Source: Kribbella caucasensis (GTDB lineage Bacteria > Actinomycetota > Actinomycetes > Propionibacteriales > Kribbellaceae). From it: a stretch of 45,144 nt of DNA. Both the position numbers and the translations under genes were made by a program. The stretch is taken from contig NZ_SNWQ01000039.1 in the NCBI RefSeq assembly GCF_004361855.1, positions 1 to 45,144 on the forward strand. The letters run 5' to 3'. Below are positions 18,067-25,150 of the stretch, piece after piece. Position 1 is the stretch's first letter; each line of letters opens with the position of its first letter. Below the pieces are notes generated by a model. It was given only the letters and a program-made list of their open reading frames with translations. It searched no databases and was not told the origin of the DNA.

Positions 18067-19239
18067 TCAGACAACACCTCCCATCCCCAGAGCCAAGGCC
18101 ATCACTGGAAGCTCCTCGCAATCGTCGGACAGGGCCAGCATGTCGGAGATCGCAGCGTCATTGATCGCGTACGACGAATAGACCTGCGCGTTCGTCAAAG
18201 CTCCGGCGAGGCAGGCAGTTTGGATCGCGTGGCCGACCTCGATCAGCACCATGCGATACGAGCGGGGGTACCGGTACTTCCAGCTGTGGCGGAACCAGCG
18301 AACAGTCATGAAGAGAACTGCTGACGCCGTCTCGATGCCTGGCTTCTGGAAACATGCGTCGTTCATGGGATCAAGTGCGGAGGCGCCGTTGACAGGAACC
18401 AGAACATGCGAGCCGGGGCTGTAGTGATAGATCCCCGGTGCGAGCCCGTGGACATCCCTTGCGGCAAGGTAGACCTCGATTGGGTGCCGAGCTCCGCCAG
18501 ATGGATAGGCCTTGAGGAGGTGCGGCCCGAGGAAGGCATCATTCACCTCATGCAGGACACCGAACGCTGCGACGAGGAGCTGCGCAACGTCGTTCAGCTC
18601 GACGCCAGAATGGTTGAAGTAGGCAACCGGCCAGTTGTCCAGGAGCGCCTTCTCGAGCGTCACACCATGACCGGACAGTTCCCGGAGCCCGCTCAGCGGA
18701 ATCGTTTCCCGTCCCTCGTACTCCTTGTACGGCGACGGCTGCGGACCAATGTTTTGGGCGTCCGCGACGAGTTCATCGATCAAGTCGCGGAATTGCTCGG
18801 TGCCGTAGGCCATGAAGCTGTCGCCATGAAAGGACGCGTGGAAGTCGAACGCATCTCGCCAGCCCCAGGCTTCCCAACGTCGGCCCGCCTCGCGGAGCCT
18901 AGCAGCATCTGCCCCACTCACCAGGATTTGGGCCGCTATCAAGAGTTCGCACAGCTCGTGCGCACGTGACGGCTCTACTTCAAGTCGATGGGCAACGGAT
19001 CTCTCCAGGTCGTCCAGCGGCGCAGCCGACACCGACAGCAGCCACGTGAGGATGCCTCCCGAATCGTCGCCATCGATATCGTAGATCTGACGAGTCGCGC
19101 CCTGACCCGCCGCGACGGCAAAGCAACCGCCGTCAGTCGATCGTCTTTCGGCGCGAAAAAGAGGTGAGAGCTCAAACGTATCTGCTGTGGCCCCCTCTGC
19201 CGCGACTTCCGCTGGGGCGAGGGTATCTGCTCGGGTCAT
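18067..19239 (-). CDS. SagB-type dehydrogenase (nitroreductase fold), first copy
   Basis: This encodes 390 residues. The N-terminal half has a winged-helix-like region (SVAHRLEVEPSRAHELCELLIAA). The nitroreductase half has AYPSGGARHPIEVYLAARDV, IYHYSPGSHVLVPV, YRMVLIEVGHAIQTACLAGAL and a C-terminal GMGG. The PSGGARHP element and YHYSP are typical SagB-family features. The ATG at 19239 has GGAGG 11 bases upstream; GTG 19266 is an alternative. It is the first enzyme after the precursor and is separated from it by a hairpin. In this copy the PSGGARHP motif is intact, whereas the second copy has VGDAYPFL in the corresponding place. The two therefore probably have different substrates or only one is catalytic. 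Confidence 0.82.
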   Translation of the reverse strand: MTRADTLAPAEVAAEGATADTFELSPLFRAERRSTDGGCFAVAAGQGATRQIYDIDGDDSGGILTWLLSVSAAPLDDLERSVAHRLEVEPSRAHELCELLIAAQILVSGADAARLREAGRRWEAWGWRDAFDFHASFHGDSFMAYGTEQFRDLIDELVADAQNIGPQPSPYKEYEGRETIPLSGLRELSGHGVTLEKALLDNWPVAYFNHSGVELNDVAQLLVAAFGVLHEVNDAFLGPHLLKAYPSGGARHPIEVYLAARDVHGLAPGIYHYSPGSHVLVPVNGASALDPMNDACFQKPGIETASAVLFMTVRWFRHSWKYRYPRSYRMVLIEVGHAIQTACLAGALTNAQVYSSYAINDAAISDMLALSDDCEELPVMALALGMGGVV

Positions 19240-19329
19240 GGTGCTTGCACCCTCCAAGCGCAGCACTGGCTAACTCACATCAGAGATCGCAGGCGGCGGC
19301 CTTTCGCGACGCTGCGACATTTGATGGCC

Positions 19330-19361
19330 CCAAGGGCCGGCCCGTGATGACTGGCCCTTGG
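19330..19361 (-). terminator. hairpin between precursor and tailoring genes, likely attenuator
   Basis: CCAAGGGCC (19330-19338) and GGCCCTTGG (19353-19361) form a perfect 9-bp stem with a 14-base loop. It lies 34 bases after the precursor stop and about 90 bases before the first enzyme. It has no strong T-run, so partial termination or protection of the precursor mRNA is more likely than a full stop. Such hairpins are common after RiPP precursor genes, where the peptide is needed in excess over the enzymes. Confidence 0.6.
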
Positions 19362-19394
19362 TGACCGGACCGTCGATGCAACGGCGATTGCTCG

Positions 19395-19556
19395 CTACTT
19401 GCTGTGCCCCAGCGTTTGAACAGGCTTGGGGTCGCTCTGGTAGGAGCGTGTCAACGTGAACTGGCCACTAGGCGTCTCGAAAGTCGCCTGATAGGAGCGC
19501 TTACGGTCCTCTTCAGTCGTGAGCTTGTCTCTCTTTGTGAGACGAACGCTTGACAT
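19395..19556 (-). CDS. putative RiPP precursor peptide with two RSYQ repeats
   Basis: This encodes 53 residues. The ATG at 19556 is set by AAGGAG eight bases upstream; a longer frame to 19622 would run through the promoter. Residues 1-19 are charged (KRDKLTTEEDRK) and could be the leader. The C-terminal part repeats a motif: RSYQATFETP at 20-29 and RSYQSDPKP at 37-45, and it ends TLGHSK. It has no Cys and is rich in Tyr, Gln, Thr and Ser, so thioether or disulfide chemistry is excluded. Tyr, Phe, Pro, Thr or Lys are the plausible targets of hydroxylation, dehydrogenation and methylation. It is the first gene of the minus-strand cluster and has its own promoter. The precursor role is inferred from size, context and regulation. 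Confidence 0.72.
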   Translation of the reverse strand: MSSVRLTKRDKLTTEEDRKRSYQATFETPSGQFTLTRSYQSDPKPVQTLGHSK

Positions 19557-19593
19557 AATCTTCTCCTTCCTGTACTGAGCCGTCAACCACGAG

Positions 19594-19622
19594 ACCGTAA
19601 GCACAACCTCACCGACTGTCAA
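19594..19622 (-). promoter_or_regulatory. predicted housekeeping-type promoter of the RiPP cluster
   Basis: On the minus strand TTGACA (19622-19617) is separated by exactly 17 bases from TACGGT (19599-19594), a perfect -35 box and a reasonable -10 box. Transcription would start about 30-35 bases before the precursor ATG, leaving room for the AAGGAG ribosome site. No other -35/-10 pair of this quality was noticed before the tailoring genes. Confidence 0.6.
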
Positions 19623-19907
19623 GCGGCTTCGAGTGACGAACTTTTGGACCAGACGCGAAATTTGATCGGTTATCGAACGGCGCCTCTCAGTCTGCCCAGG
19701 GTCCGGTCGATCTGACGGCCGACTGAACGGCGCCGCGTCGACTCCCTCGAGAGCCTTTCAGAGAACCCTTGCCACTTGCGTATGTGCTTGCGATCCTCGG
19801 GGATTGCTGTTTGGCGGCCGCTGCTGCCGCCAACCTGCTGCCCTCGACCCAGGCTGAGGCAGACTTCGCTCCCGGCCGGCAGCATGTTCGGAGCGAGCTA
19901 TGGCTAA
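19623..19907. other. upstream region of the RiPP cluster, no gene seen
   Basis: Short frames on both strands have no recognisable products. The first part (19640-19690) is comparatively AT-rich on the scale of this genome and could hold operator sites for the precursor promoter. The right part may contain further decayed sequence of the hydrolase fragment that follows. Confidence 0.35.
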
Positions 19908-20072
19908 TACCGCACCCCGATCGGTCACCATCCCCGTTCCACCGGCTGGGGCGCGGCGCGGTTTGATCTGATCGCGCAATTCGAGCCGTACCGCAACAAC
20001 AGCTGGCTCGCGCCGCGTCCACTGCTGATGATCGCCGGCACCAAGGCCGATACCCGCGGCAGACTACGATGA
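19908..20072 (+). pseudogene. C-terminal fragment of an alpha/beta hydrolase
   Basis: About 54 codons read YRTPIGHHPRSTGWG, then FDLIAQFEPY and APRPLLMIAGTKADT. This is the characteristic C-terminal region of YcjY/dienelactone-hydrolase-like alpha/beta hydrolases, where PRPLLMIAG precedes the catalytic Asp. A TAA interrupts the frame at 19905, where family members normally continue, and no upstream catalytic Ser motif is present. It is a remnant with no function of its own. Confidence 0.6.
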
Positions 20073-20123
20073 CACGGCGCACCGAACACCTCCCGCGGGC
20101 TGCTGCTCTCCGAGGTACGCGAC

Positions 20124-20605
20124 GTGCACGCCAAGGGCGAGCCGATCAGGTTCGGCCAGGCCGCTCAGCGATTGCACCGCCCTGTCGCTGCCGTCCGCGA
20201 GATGGTTGCCGAGGGCAAGCTGCCCCTCGTGGCCCGGTTCAAAACGCTTGGTCTACCCCTCCGACGTACGGGCGCTCGCCGCCGCCCTCCCTGCTCGCCC
20301 ACAGAGTCCGCGGCCGCGGACCGGGCCGGCGGGGTACATCAACACCAGATCGGCCGCGAATCGCCTCGGCCTGAGTCCTCCCGCACTCGTCAGCTCGCCG
20401 CTGCGGCCGGCTCCCTGCCACCCGCGACGACCTGGGTCATTGGTGGTTCGATCCCGTCCACATCGACATGGTGAACCGAGCCCGCCAGGCTCAGGCCCTG
20501 GTCAAGTCGTGGCACGGCGATGGGCCTCCGACGCTGCCTGCTGACCTCGACCACAGGTCCGTTCCGCCACGCTCGCATTGGGCCACCGCGGCTGACAATG
20601 GCTGA
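20124..20605 (+). pseudogene. decayed two-HTH DNA-binding protein, two frameshifts
   Basis: Three consecutive frames give one continuous homology. The first has IRFGQAAQRLHRPVAAVREM, an excisionase-like helix-turn-helix. After about 20243, where an extra A in CAAAACG shifts the frame, comes RLVYPSDVRALAAAL, then NTRSAANRLGLSPPAL, a second HTH. After about 20410 another shift gives DDLGHWWFDPVHIDMVNRARQ, ending at TGA 20605. Correcting the shifts gives a protein with two MerR/excisionase-type DNA-binding units. It probably regulated the neighbouring genes before decaying. Sequencing errors in homopolymers are the alternative explanation. Confidence 0.6.
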
Positions 20606-20636
20606 GGTCGACGCAGTCGACCCTTCGGAGTGACCG

Positions 20637-21293
20637 ATGCCGGATCCAGCCAGTGCGGCCGCCTGGTCGACCATGGTGACAGTCGCCTTCGGGTTGTCGG
20701 TCATCGGGACGCTGGCCACCAAACTCCTCGATCGCAGCGGGGCGCGCACGGACACGATCCGGGCTGGCTACGCCGACGCGGCGAAGGCCTTGAACGCCTG
20801 GGGCAGGTTCCGCTTCGGGTGCGGCGGAGGGTGAACGACGAGCCGCAGACCTTGGAGCGACTCGAGGCGCTCGGTGCCGAGATCCAGGAGGCTCTCGCCT
20901 ACGCCACCGATTGGGTCGGTGCCGAGAGCACCGAGCTCGGCCGGATCTACAACCGGCTCGTTCGAGCTTCTGCGAACCGAGGTGACCATCCACGCCCGGG
21001 AGGCCTGGGCCAGCCCGCCGGCCACAGCGCCGGCCGCGATGAACATCGGCCGCGAAGGGACCTACGACGAGGAACCAGTTCGTACGTCGGGGATCGTGCC
21101 GGCCGAGTGGCTGGTCGTGCAACTGTTCTCCACCACGATTCAGTACCGGGTCGGGTGGCGCCGCTACATCTGGATCCGGCCCCTGCTGCGCCGCCGCCTC
21201 GCCCAGCTGCGGATCATCACCCAGGCCGAGGAAGCCTTCACCTACCGGTCAGCTCGCCTGCTCGCGCGGCAGCTGCGAGCAGCAGCAGGTTGA
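20637..21293 (+). pseudogene. membrane-anchored hypothetical protein, two compensating frameshifts
   Basis: The gene starts at ATG 20637 with a membrane helix (about residues 10-28) and the segment DTIRAGYADAAKALNAWGRF. At about 20818 the homology moves frame into RRRVNDEPQTLERLEALGAEIQ and YATDWVGAES. At about 20960 it returns to the original frame with ELLRTEVTIHAREAW and a Tyr/Trp-rich C-terminus ending at 21293. Two shifts that cancel suggest either two independent indels or base-calling errors. The corrected protein is about 218 residues with an Arg-rich tail. The family is not recognised. It may have formed a pair with the HTH gene upstream. Confidence 0.55.
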
Positions 21294-21544
21294 CCGGCAG
21301 AAGCGAGCATGCGCCACTCGTTCGAGGTCAGAGGTTGTGTGCGTGGCGCAGCCAACGACCGTCAGCGTTACGCCAGCCGTGGCTGGCCAGCCAGGTATTC
21401 GGGTAACCAACAGTCGACGAGTTCCTGAGTCTCCGGAGCTGGCTGCCGGCCTCTTCTCCTGCCTGGACCTGCCGTTGTTGGCCGAGAACTCCCGAAGCTG
21501 TCCCCAGCCGCAAGGTAGGCCGCTCTGGGGTCTCTACCGGGGCG

Positions 21545-21874
21545 TCAGTGTGCCGCGTGGTATGCGTCCTGGATATGGCCGGGAACGCGGCCACGGTCGG
21601 CGACCTCGTATCCGTTCTCGCGTGCCCAGGCTTTGATCTGGCGAGCATCCGGATCTGTAGCCCGTCGCCGGCGGGCAGCACGTGGGGACTTCACTGGCCG
21701 CGCCGCGGCGACGTACGCCATGAGCGTCTTGCGTAGTGCGGCCGCGTTCTTTGCTCGCAGGTCAATCTCGTACGACGTCCCGTCGAGCGCGAAGGGGACA
21801 GTTTCGCCTTTGCCTGTGGGGATCTCCTTGCCGTCCAGGTCGTCGATGAGCTGGATCTCGGTGCGCTGGACCAT
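21545..21874 (-). CDS. lsr2: Lsr2-family nucleoid-associated silencer
   Basis: This encodes 109 residues. The N-terminal dimerisation half is VQRTEIQLIDDLDGKEI, followed by VPFALDGTSYEIDLRAKNAAALR. A basic linker leads to the C-terminal DNA-binding half with IKAWARENGYEVADRGRVP, where RGR is the AT-minor-groove motif. The ATG at 21874 has AGGAGAA upstream. Lsr2 silences AT-rich foreign DNA in actinomycetes. Extra copies are often carried on mobile elements, where they can mask the element from the host. Intact among decayed neighbours, it is probably the maintained gene of this stretch. Confidence 0.92.
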   Translation of the reverse strand: MVQRTEIQLIDDLDGKEIPTGKGETVPFALDGTSYEIDLRAKNAAALRKTLMAYVAAARPVKSPRAARRRRATDPDARQIKAWARENGYEVADRGRVPGHIQDAYHAAH

Positions 21875-22104
21875 TGCAGGTTCTCCTGGTGGTGGGATGC
21901 TGCACTCAGAATCGGCTATGCCGAGCGAAGTTGCGATCAGGCGCGGCGAACAAGATCCCTCCACAGTGGGGGAGCGGATGGCGCAACGTTCTTCGACCAA
22001 CTGTTGAGGCCCGGAACTTCCTGCATGGCGACACGCGCCCGGCGCGAACTGTCGCCAGCGGCGGCTACTGTCCCAGCTGACCAGCTATTGGGAGGGGACA
22101 GCGC

Positions 22105-22819
22105 ATGACGGTACGTGAAGACGTGGTGGTGGGGCCGGAGGTCCGGGAGCGGCTCGGCGAGGCGCTGGGGGACGTGCTGGCGAGTCTGTGGACGATGGAC
22201 TGCCAGACCTGCAATCGGTCCCTGACTGGCCATCAGCCCGCGCTGAGCGTGGACGACATGATGACCTTCGCGTCGGCCAGCCTGCACCACATCAAAGTGC
22301 CGGCCATCGCGCTGGAACGACGACGTACTGGTGCCGATGAGCCCGCACTCGACACTGTCTCACCACACGGCGTGCCTCCTGCTCCCCATCGTGATCGCTG
22401 ACGCCACTGAGCCCGTGCTGAAACCGTTCCTGCTGGTCAACCCCGGCCTGGAGCAGGTGTTCCTCGACCGGGGCCCGCTGGGCCAGTGGAAGGTCATCCC
22501 CAACGGCGGGTTCAGCGACGCCGGGCTGAAGCCGCCGCCGGTCGCAATGGACTCCCCAGTCGCCGGGGTGTCCGCGGTTCTGCACGGGAAGACGCTGAGC
22601 GCGGTGTTCGACAATCGGATGCTCGGCCCGTACGACGTCACCCTCAACCAGCAAGCCCGGGACCTGGTCGAGAACGAAGGCGGCGTGATGCTCGCGATCA
22701 CCCACGCTATCGACCCGCACGATGTCACCCGCGACCACGATCTCGAACCGGTGATGCGCGGCGACCGGACCGTCATGGGCTGGGTCGACCTCGATCACAA
22801 CCGTGCTGGGCGGCACTGA
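22105..22819 (+). pseudogene. hypothetical protein split by one frameshift
   Basis: The ATG at 22105 follows GGAGGGGA. The first frame gives MTVREDVVVGPEVRERLGEALG and reaches HHIK. An extra A in CATCAAAG (about 22290) then shifts the reading. The second frame continues with CRPSRWNDDVLVPMSPHS, then LLVNPGLEQVF, ending at 22819. Corrected, it is about 238 residues, mostly soluble, with a Cys pair near residue 33 (CQTC). The family is not recognised. If the extra A is a sequencing error, this is an ordinary intact gene. Confidence 0.6.
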
Positions 22820-22841
22820 TCGTAGGGAGCAGCAGCTTTCG

Positions 22842-22872
22842 GGCTGCCCGGGCGGGCGGTGCCGGGGCAGCC
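22842..22872. terminator. bidirectional terminator-like hairpin
   Basis: GGCTGCCC (22842-22849) and GGGCAGCC (22865-22872) form an 8-bp GC stem with a 15-base GC-rich loop. It lies exactly between two convergent genes ending at 22819 and 22909, and would serve both strands. Confidence 0.6.
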
Positions 22873-22908
22873 TTGGTTCTTCGGTCCGTGTGGGAGGCAG
22901 TTTCGTTG

Positions 22909-23607
22909 TCAGGGGTTGCCGAGGCGCGTCGACCAGAGCTGGGCCTGGCGACCGAGTGCTCCTGTGTTCCAGGATCGTTGGTGCAACCGCCACCATCGAA
23001 GCAGCGAGTCTGCGATCTGATTGTTGATGAGCGGCTGACCTTCGGCGATCCATCTGTCGGTGCCGATCATCGCGGCGATGGTTGGGTTGAGAGTGAGGAC
23101 GTCCTTCTCGAGTTGGTTCCACCGGTCGCTGGGCGACGGTGCGAGGGGGTCGGCTCCCGCGAGGATGTCGAGGTTGTAGAAGCGGCCTTGCTGGGCGTAG
23201 TCCGACAGAGCCATCAGTGCGAACGTGGCGATCGGGTCGTCGATAACCTCCTGTCGAAGGGCCGAGATGGCCTTGCGTGCGCTGCCTGCGGTGCTGGGAT
23301 CGGAGAGCCGATCACCTAGTTCGTTCAAGGTGCGGGCGTGCATTGTGCCGATGCCGTGGCGCAGGCGGTTACGCATCTCGGATTGGGTTGGCCACGCACC
23401 GGTCGTCTCCCAGGACAAGAGCCCGATGCTCAGTTTGAGGAGTTTCTCCGCCCCCATCGCGAGGCACGCGAACATGGGCGAGGGCTCGATAGCGCCTATT
23501 CGGCGGACCAGGTCGATGCCGTGAGCAAGCAAAGAGGCCGCGGACTCCGCTTCCTGAGCCAGCGGCAGGATCCGGTGTTTGTCGAACTTTCTGTCATCGG
23601 TGCTCAT
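22909..23607 (-). CDS. hypothetical protein coupled to a serine recombinase
   Basis: This encodes 232 residues, all soluble and helix-rich (AQEAESAASLLAHGIDLVRR, MFACLAMGAEKLLKLSIGLL). Its ATG overlaps the stop of the recombinase gene (ATGA at 23604-23607), so the two are co-translated. There is no catalytic motif I recognise. The repeated helical, HEPN-like appearance (a gene of this size with LAMGAEKLLK) could point to a nucleotide-transferase or toxin-related fold, but that is speculation. It is probably an accessory gene of the mobile unit that carries the recombinase. Confidence 0.6.
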   Translation of the reverse strand: MSTDDRKFDKHRILPLAQEAESAASLLAHGIDLVRRIGAIEPSPMFACLAMGAEKLLKLSIGLLSWETTGAWPTQSEMRNRLRHGIGTMHARTLNELGDRLSDPSTAGSARKAISALRQEVIDDPIATFALMALSDYAQQGRFYNLDILAGADPLAPSPSDRWNQLEKDVLTLNPTIAAMIGTDRWIAEGQPLINNQIADSLLRWWRLHQRSWNTGALGRQAQLWSTRLGNP

Positions 23608-24665
23608 CCGGCGCCGTCCGTGTGCTTGCCGCAGTACCAGTCGCCGTCGTGCTGACGCCAGGCGTTCGTGGCGAGCCACTGCACGGCTGGCTGGGGGAGG
23701 GGAGAGGGTTCGGGGACGGCCAGGTCGTCGCCGAGCATGACGGTGGTGTCGAACAGCCCGCACATGACGATGCGCGCCCGGTGTGGCTGGCAACGTTCGC
23801 AGTGTCTCCGCTCGATGATTCGCCCGGGATCGTCGGGGTCGAGGGTCAGCCAGACGGTGGCGAGATCGTCGCGGTGCAGCTCGAGCTCGCGCGAGTCGGT
23901 CGGCCGGTAGTCGCAGGTCGGACATGCTGGCCCTCGGCCAGTCGGTACGGGCTCACTCGCCGGCTGAGCCGGCTGCGGTGCCTCGATGATCGCGGCCGCC
24001 TCAGGCTGCTGCTCGGCCTCGAGCGGAAGCGTGGGCTGTTTGGTGAGATCCGGCACGTACTTGTAGATCGTCGACCGACTCACACCGAGCAGCTTGGCGA
24101 TCGAGGACACGCTGTTCTCGGGCTGGGTGAGCAGGGTGCGGGCGGACTGGATCTGCTCCAGGGTCATCGCCGGTGGCCGGCCGAGCCGCACACCTCTGGC
24201 TCGCGCGGCGGCGAGGCCTTCGTTGGTGCCCTCGACGATGAGTTCGCGGATGAACTCGGCCAGGGCGGCGAAGACATGGAAGACGAGCCGGCCGCCGGGG
24301 GTGGTGGTGTCGAGTGCTTCGTGCAGGGACTTGAACCCGATGCCGCGGCGGCGCAGTTCGCCGACGATGGAGATCAGGTCCTGCAGGCTGCGGCCGAGAC
24401 GCCACAGTTCGAGGACGACGATCGTGTCCCCGGGCCGCAGGTAGTCCAGGCACTTGGCGAGCTCGGGCCGGTCGATGTTCTTGCCGCTGAGCTTCTCCTC
24501 GAAGATCCGGTGGCACCCGGCCGCGGTGAGGGCGTCGACCTGGCGGTGGAGCTTCTGGTCGCGGGTCGAGACCCGGGCGTACCCGATCAGCGCGCCTCCG
24601 CCGCCGATCGGGTCGATCGGATCACCGTCGAGCTCCAGCTGGGCGAGGTCCGCGACGGTCGTCAT
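23604..24665 (-). CDS. serine recombinase (resolvase/invertase type) with C-terminal zinc-binding extension
   Basis: This encodes 353 residues. The catalytic domain starts at about residue 27: IGYARVSTRDQ holds the nucleophilic Ser, and LELWRLGRSLQDL holds the Arg residues. A resolvase helix-turn-helix follows at about 180-200 (SSIAKLLGVSRSTIYKYV). Beyond the normal end of resolvases (about 190-200 residues) lies a 150-residue extension with a CPTCDYRP pair and a CERCQPH pair, a likely zinc ribbon, and a Trp-rich tail (WLATNAWRQHDGDWYC). It probably resolves or inverts DNA at a nearby res site. The upstream region, where that site would lie, is cut at about 36 bp by the end of the large transposon described separately. 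Confidence 0.85.
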   Translation of the reverse strand: MTTVADLAQLELDGDPIDPIGGGGALIGYARVSTRDQKLHRQVDALTAAGCHRIFEEKLSGKNIDRPELAKCLDYLRPGDTIVVLELWRLGRSLQDLISIVGELRRRGIGFKSLHEALDTTTPGGRLVFHVFAALAEFIRELIVEGTNEGLAAARARGVRLGRPPAMTLEQIQSARTLLTQPENSVSSIAKLLGVSRSTIYKYVPDLTKQPTLPLEAEQQPEAAAIIEAPQPAQPASEPVPTGRGPACPTCDYRPTDSRELELHRDDLATVWLTLDPDDPGRIIERRHCERCQPHRARIVMCGLFDTTVMLGDDLAVPEPSPLPQPAVQWLATNAWRQHDGDWYCGKHTDGAG

Positions 24666-24703
24666 GCCCTGGACTGTACGAGAAAGGGCCTAGGGCAAGT
24701 TGT

Positions 24704-24713
24704 TCGACACTCC
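24704..24713 (+). repeat. left terminal inverted-repeat core of the large transposon
   Basis: TCGACACTCC here is the exact inverse of 41629-41638. Two more TCGACAC/GCGACAC boxes follow within 30 bases (24718-24738), giving a cluster of transposase-site-like repeats. Confidence 0.5.
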
Positions 24714-24770
24714 GACTTCTCGACACGTTTTCGCGACACCGACTCGGCATCTGTGCACGCCGATTGTCGA

Positions 24771-24811
24771 TGTTTGAAGTCGGCTGCACGGCTGTTCGAA
24801 CTCGTCTGCAC
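24771..24811 (+). repeat. left transposase-binding-type repeats
   Basis: TGTTTGAAGTCGGCTGCAC (24771-24789) and TGTTCGAACTCGTCTGCAC (24793-24811) differ at four of 19 positions. They are inverted relative to the copies beside tniA at 41.5-41.6 kb. Multiple 19-bp repeats inside each end are typical of Tn5053-family transposons. Confidence 0.55.
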
Positions 24812-25108
24812 TGAGGTGTCCGGGTGCCGTTTCGGCGGCGGTGGGTTTGGTGGCTGAAGTAGTTGAGCAACTGCGTCCGCGACATCGGCCGACGCGGACA
24901 GATGCTGGAGTTGCTTGAAGCTGTGGCATGTGATCCAGCCGCGCGGTTCGAGAATCGGGCCCAGCGCCAGCCCGGGGCCGCCGAGGTGTCGACTCGTCGA
25001 TCAGCCATCAACACCTGATTTGGGGCAGTGTCGGATCGGAGTCGATGTGTTCGTAGTAGGGGTGAAGGGCCGCCGCCGACGGCGCCCACTGAACCCGAGG
25101 AGACCATC
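24812..25108. other. gap without a supported gene
   Basis: Short frames on both strands have no recognisable product. The last bases carry GAGGAG (about 25098-25103), a good ribosome site for the interrupted gene starting at 25109. Confidence 0.4.
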
Positions 25109-25118
25109 ATGAGCGCCA

Positions 25119-25126
25119 CCTTTACC
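25119..25126 (+). repeat. left 8-bp target-site duplication of the ISL3 element
   Basis: CCTTTACC directly precedes the left inverted repeat and recurs exactly at 28830-28837 after the right inverted repeat. Eight base pairs is the usual duplication length for ISL3-family insertions. Confidence 0.9.
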
Positions 25127-25150
25127 GGCTCTTCACGACCGAGGGTGTAG
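25127..25150 (+). repeat. left terminal inverted repeat of the ISL3 element
   Basis: The sequence is GGCTCTTC, six bases (ACGACC), then GAGGGTGTAG. The stop codon of the transposase lies inside this repeat at 25133-25135. Confidence 0.9.

Noticed and set aside
19557..19622. A longer precursor starting at 19622
   Set aside because: The extension would be encoded by the promoter and 5' leader. The AAGGAG site clearly serves the ATG at 19556.
13363..19622. Thiazole/oxazole-modified microcin or lanthipeptide cluster
   Set aside because: No YcaO, E1-like or lanthionine synthetase gene is present and the precursor has no Cys, although SagB-type enzymes are.
23622..24857. A 411-codon plus-strand frame opposite the serine recombinase
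   Set aside because: The minus strand has all resolvase motifs. The plus frame is Gly/Asp/Val-rich shadow sequence with no domain.
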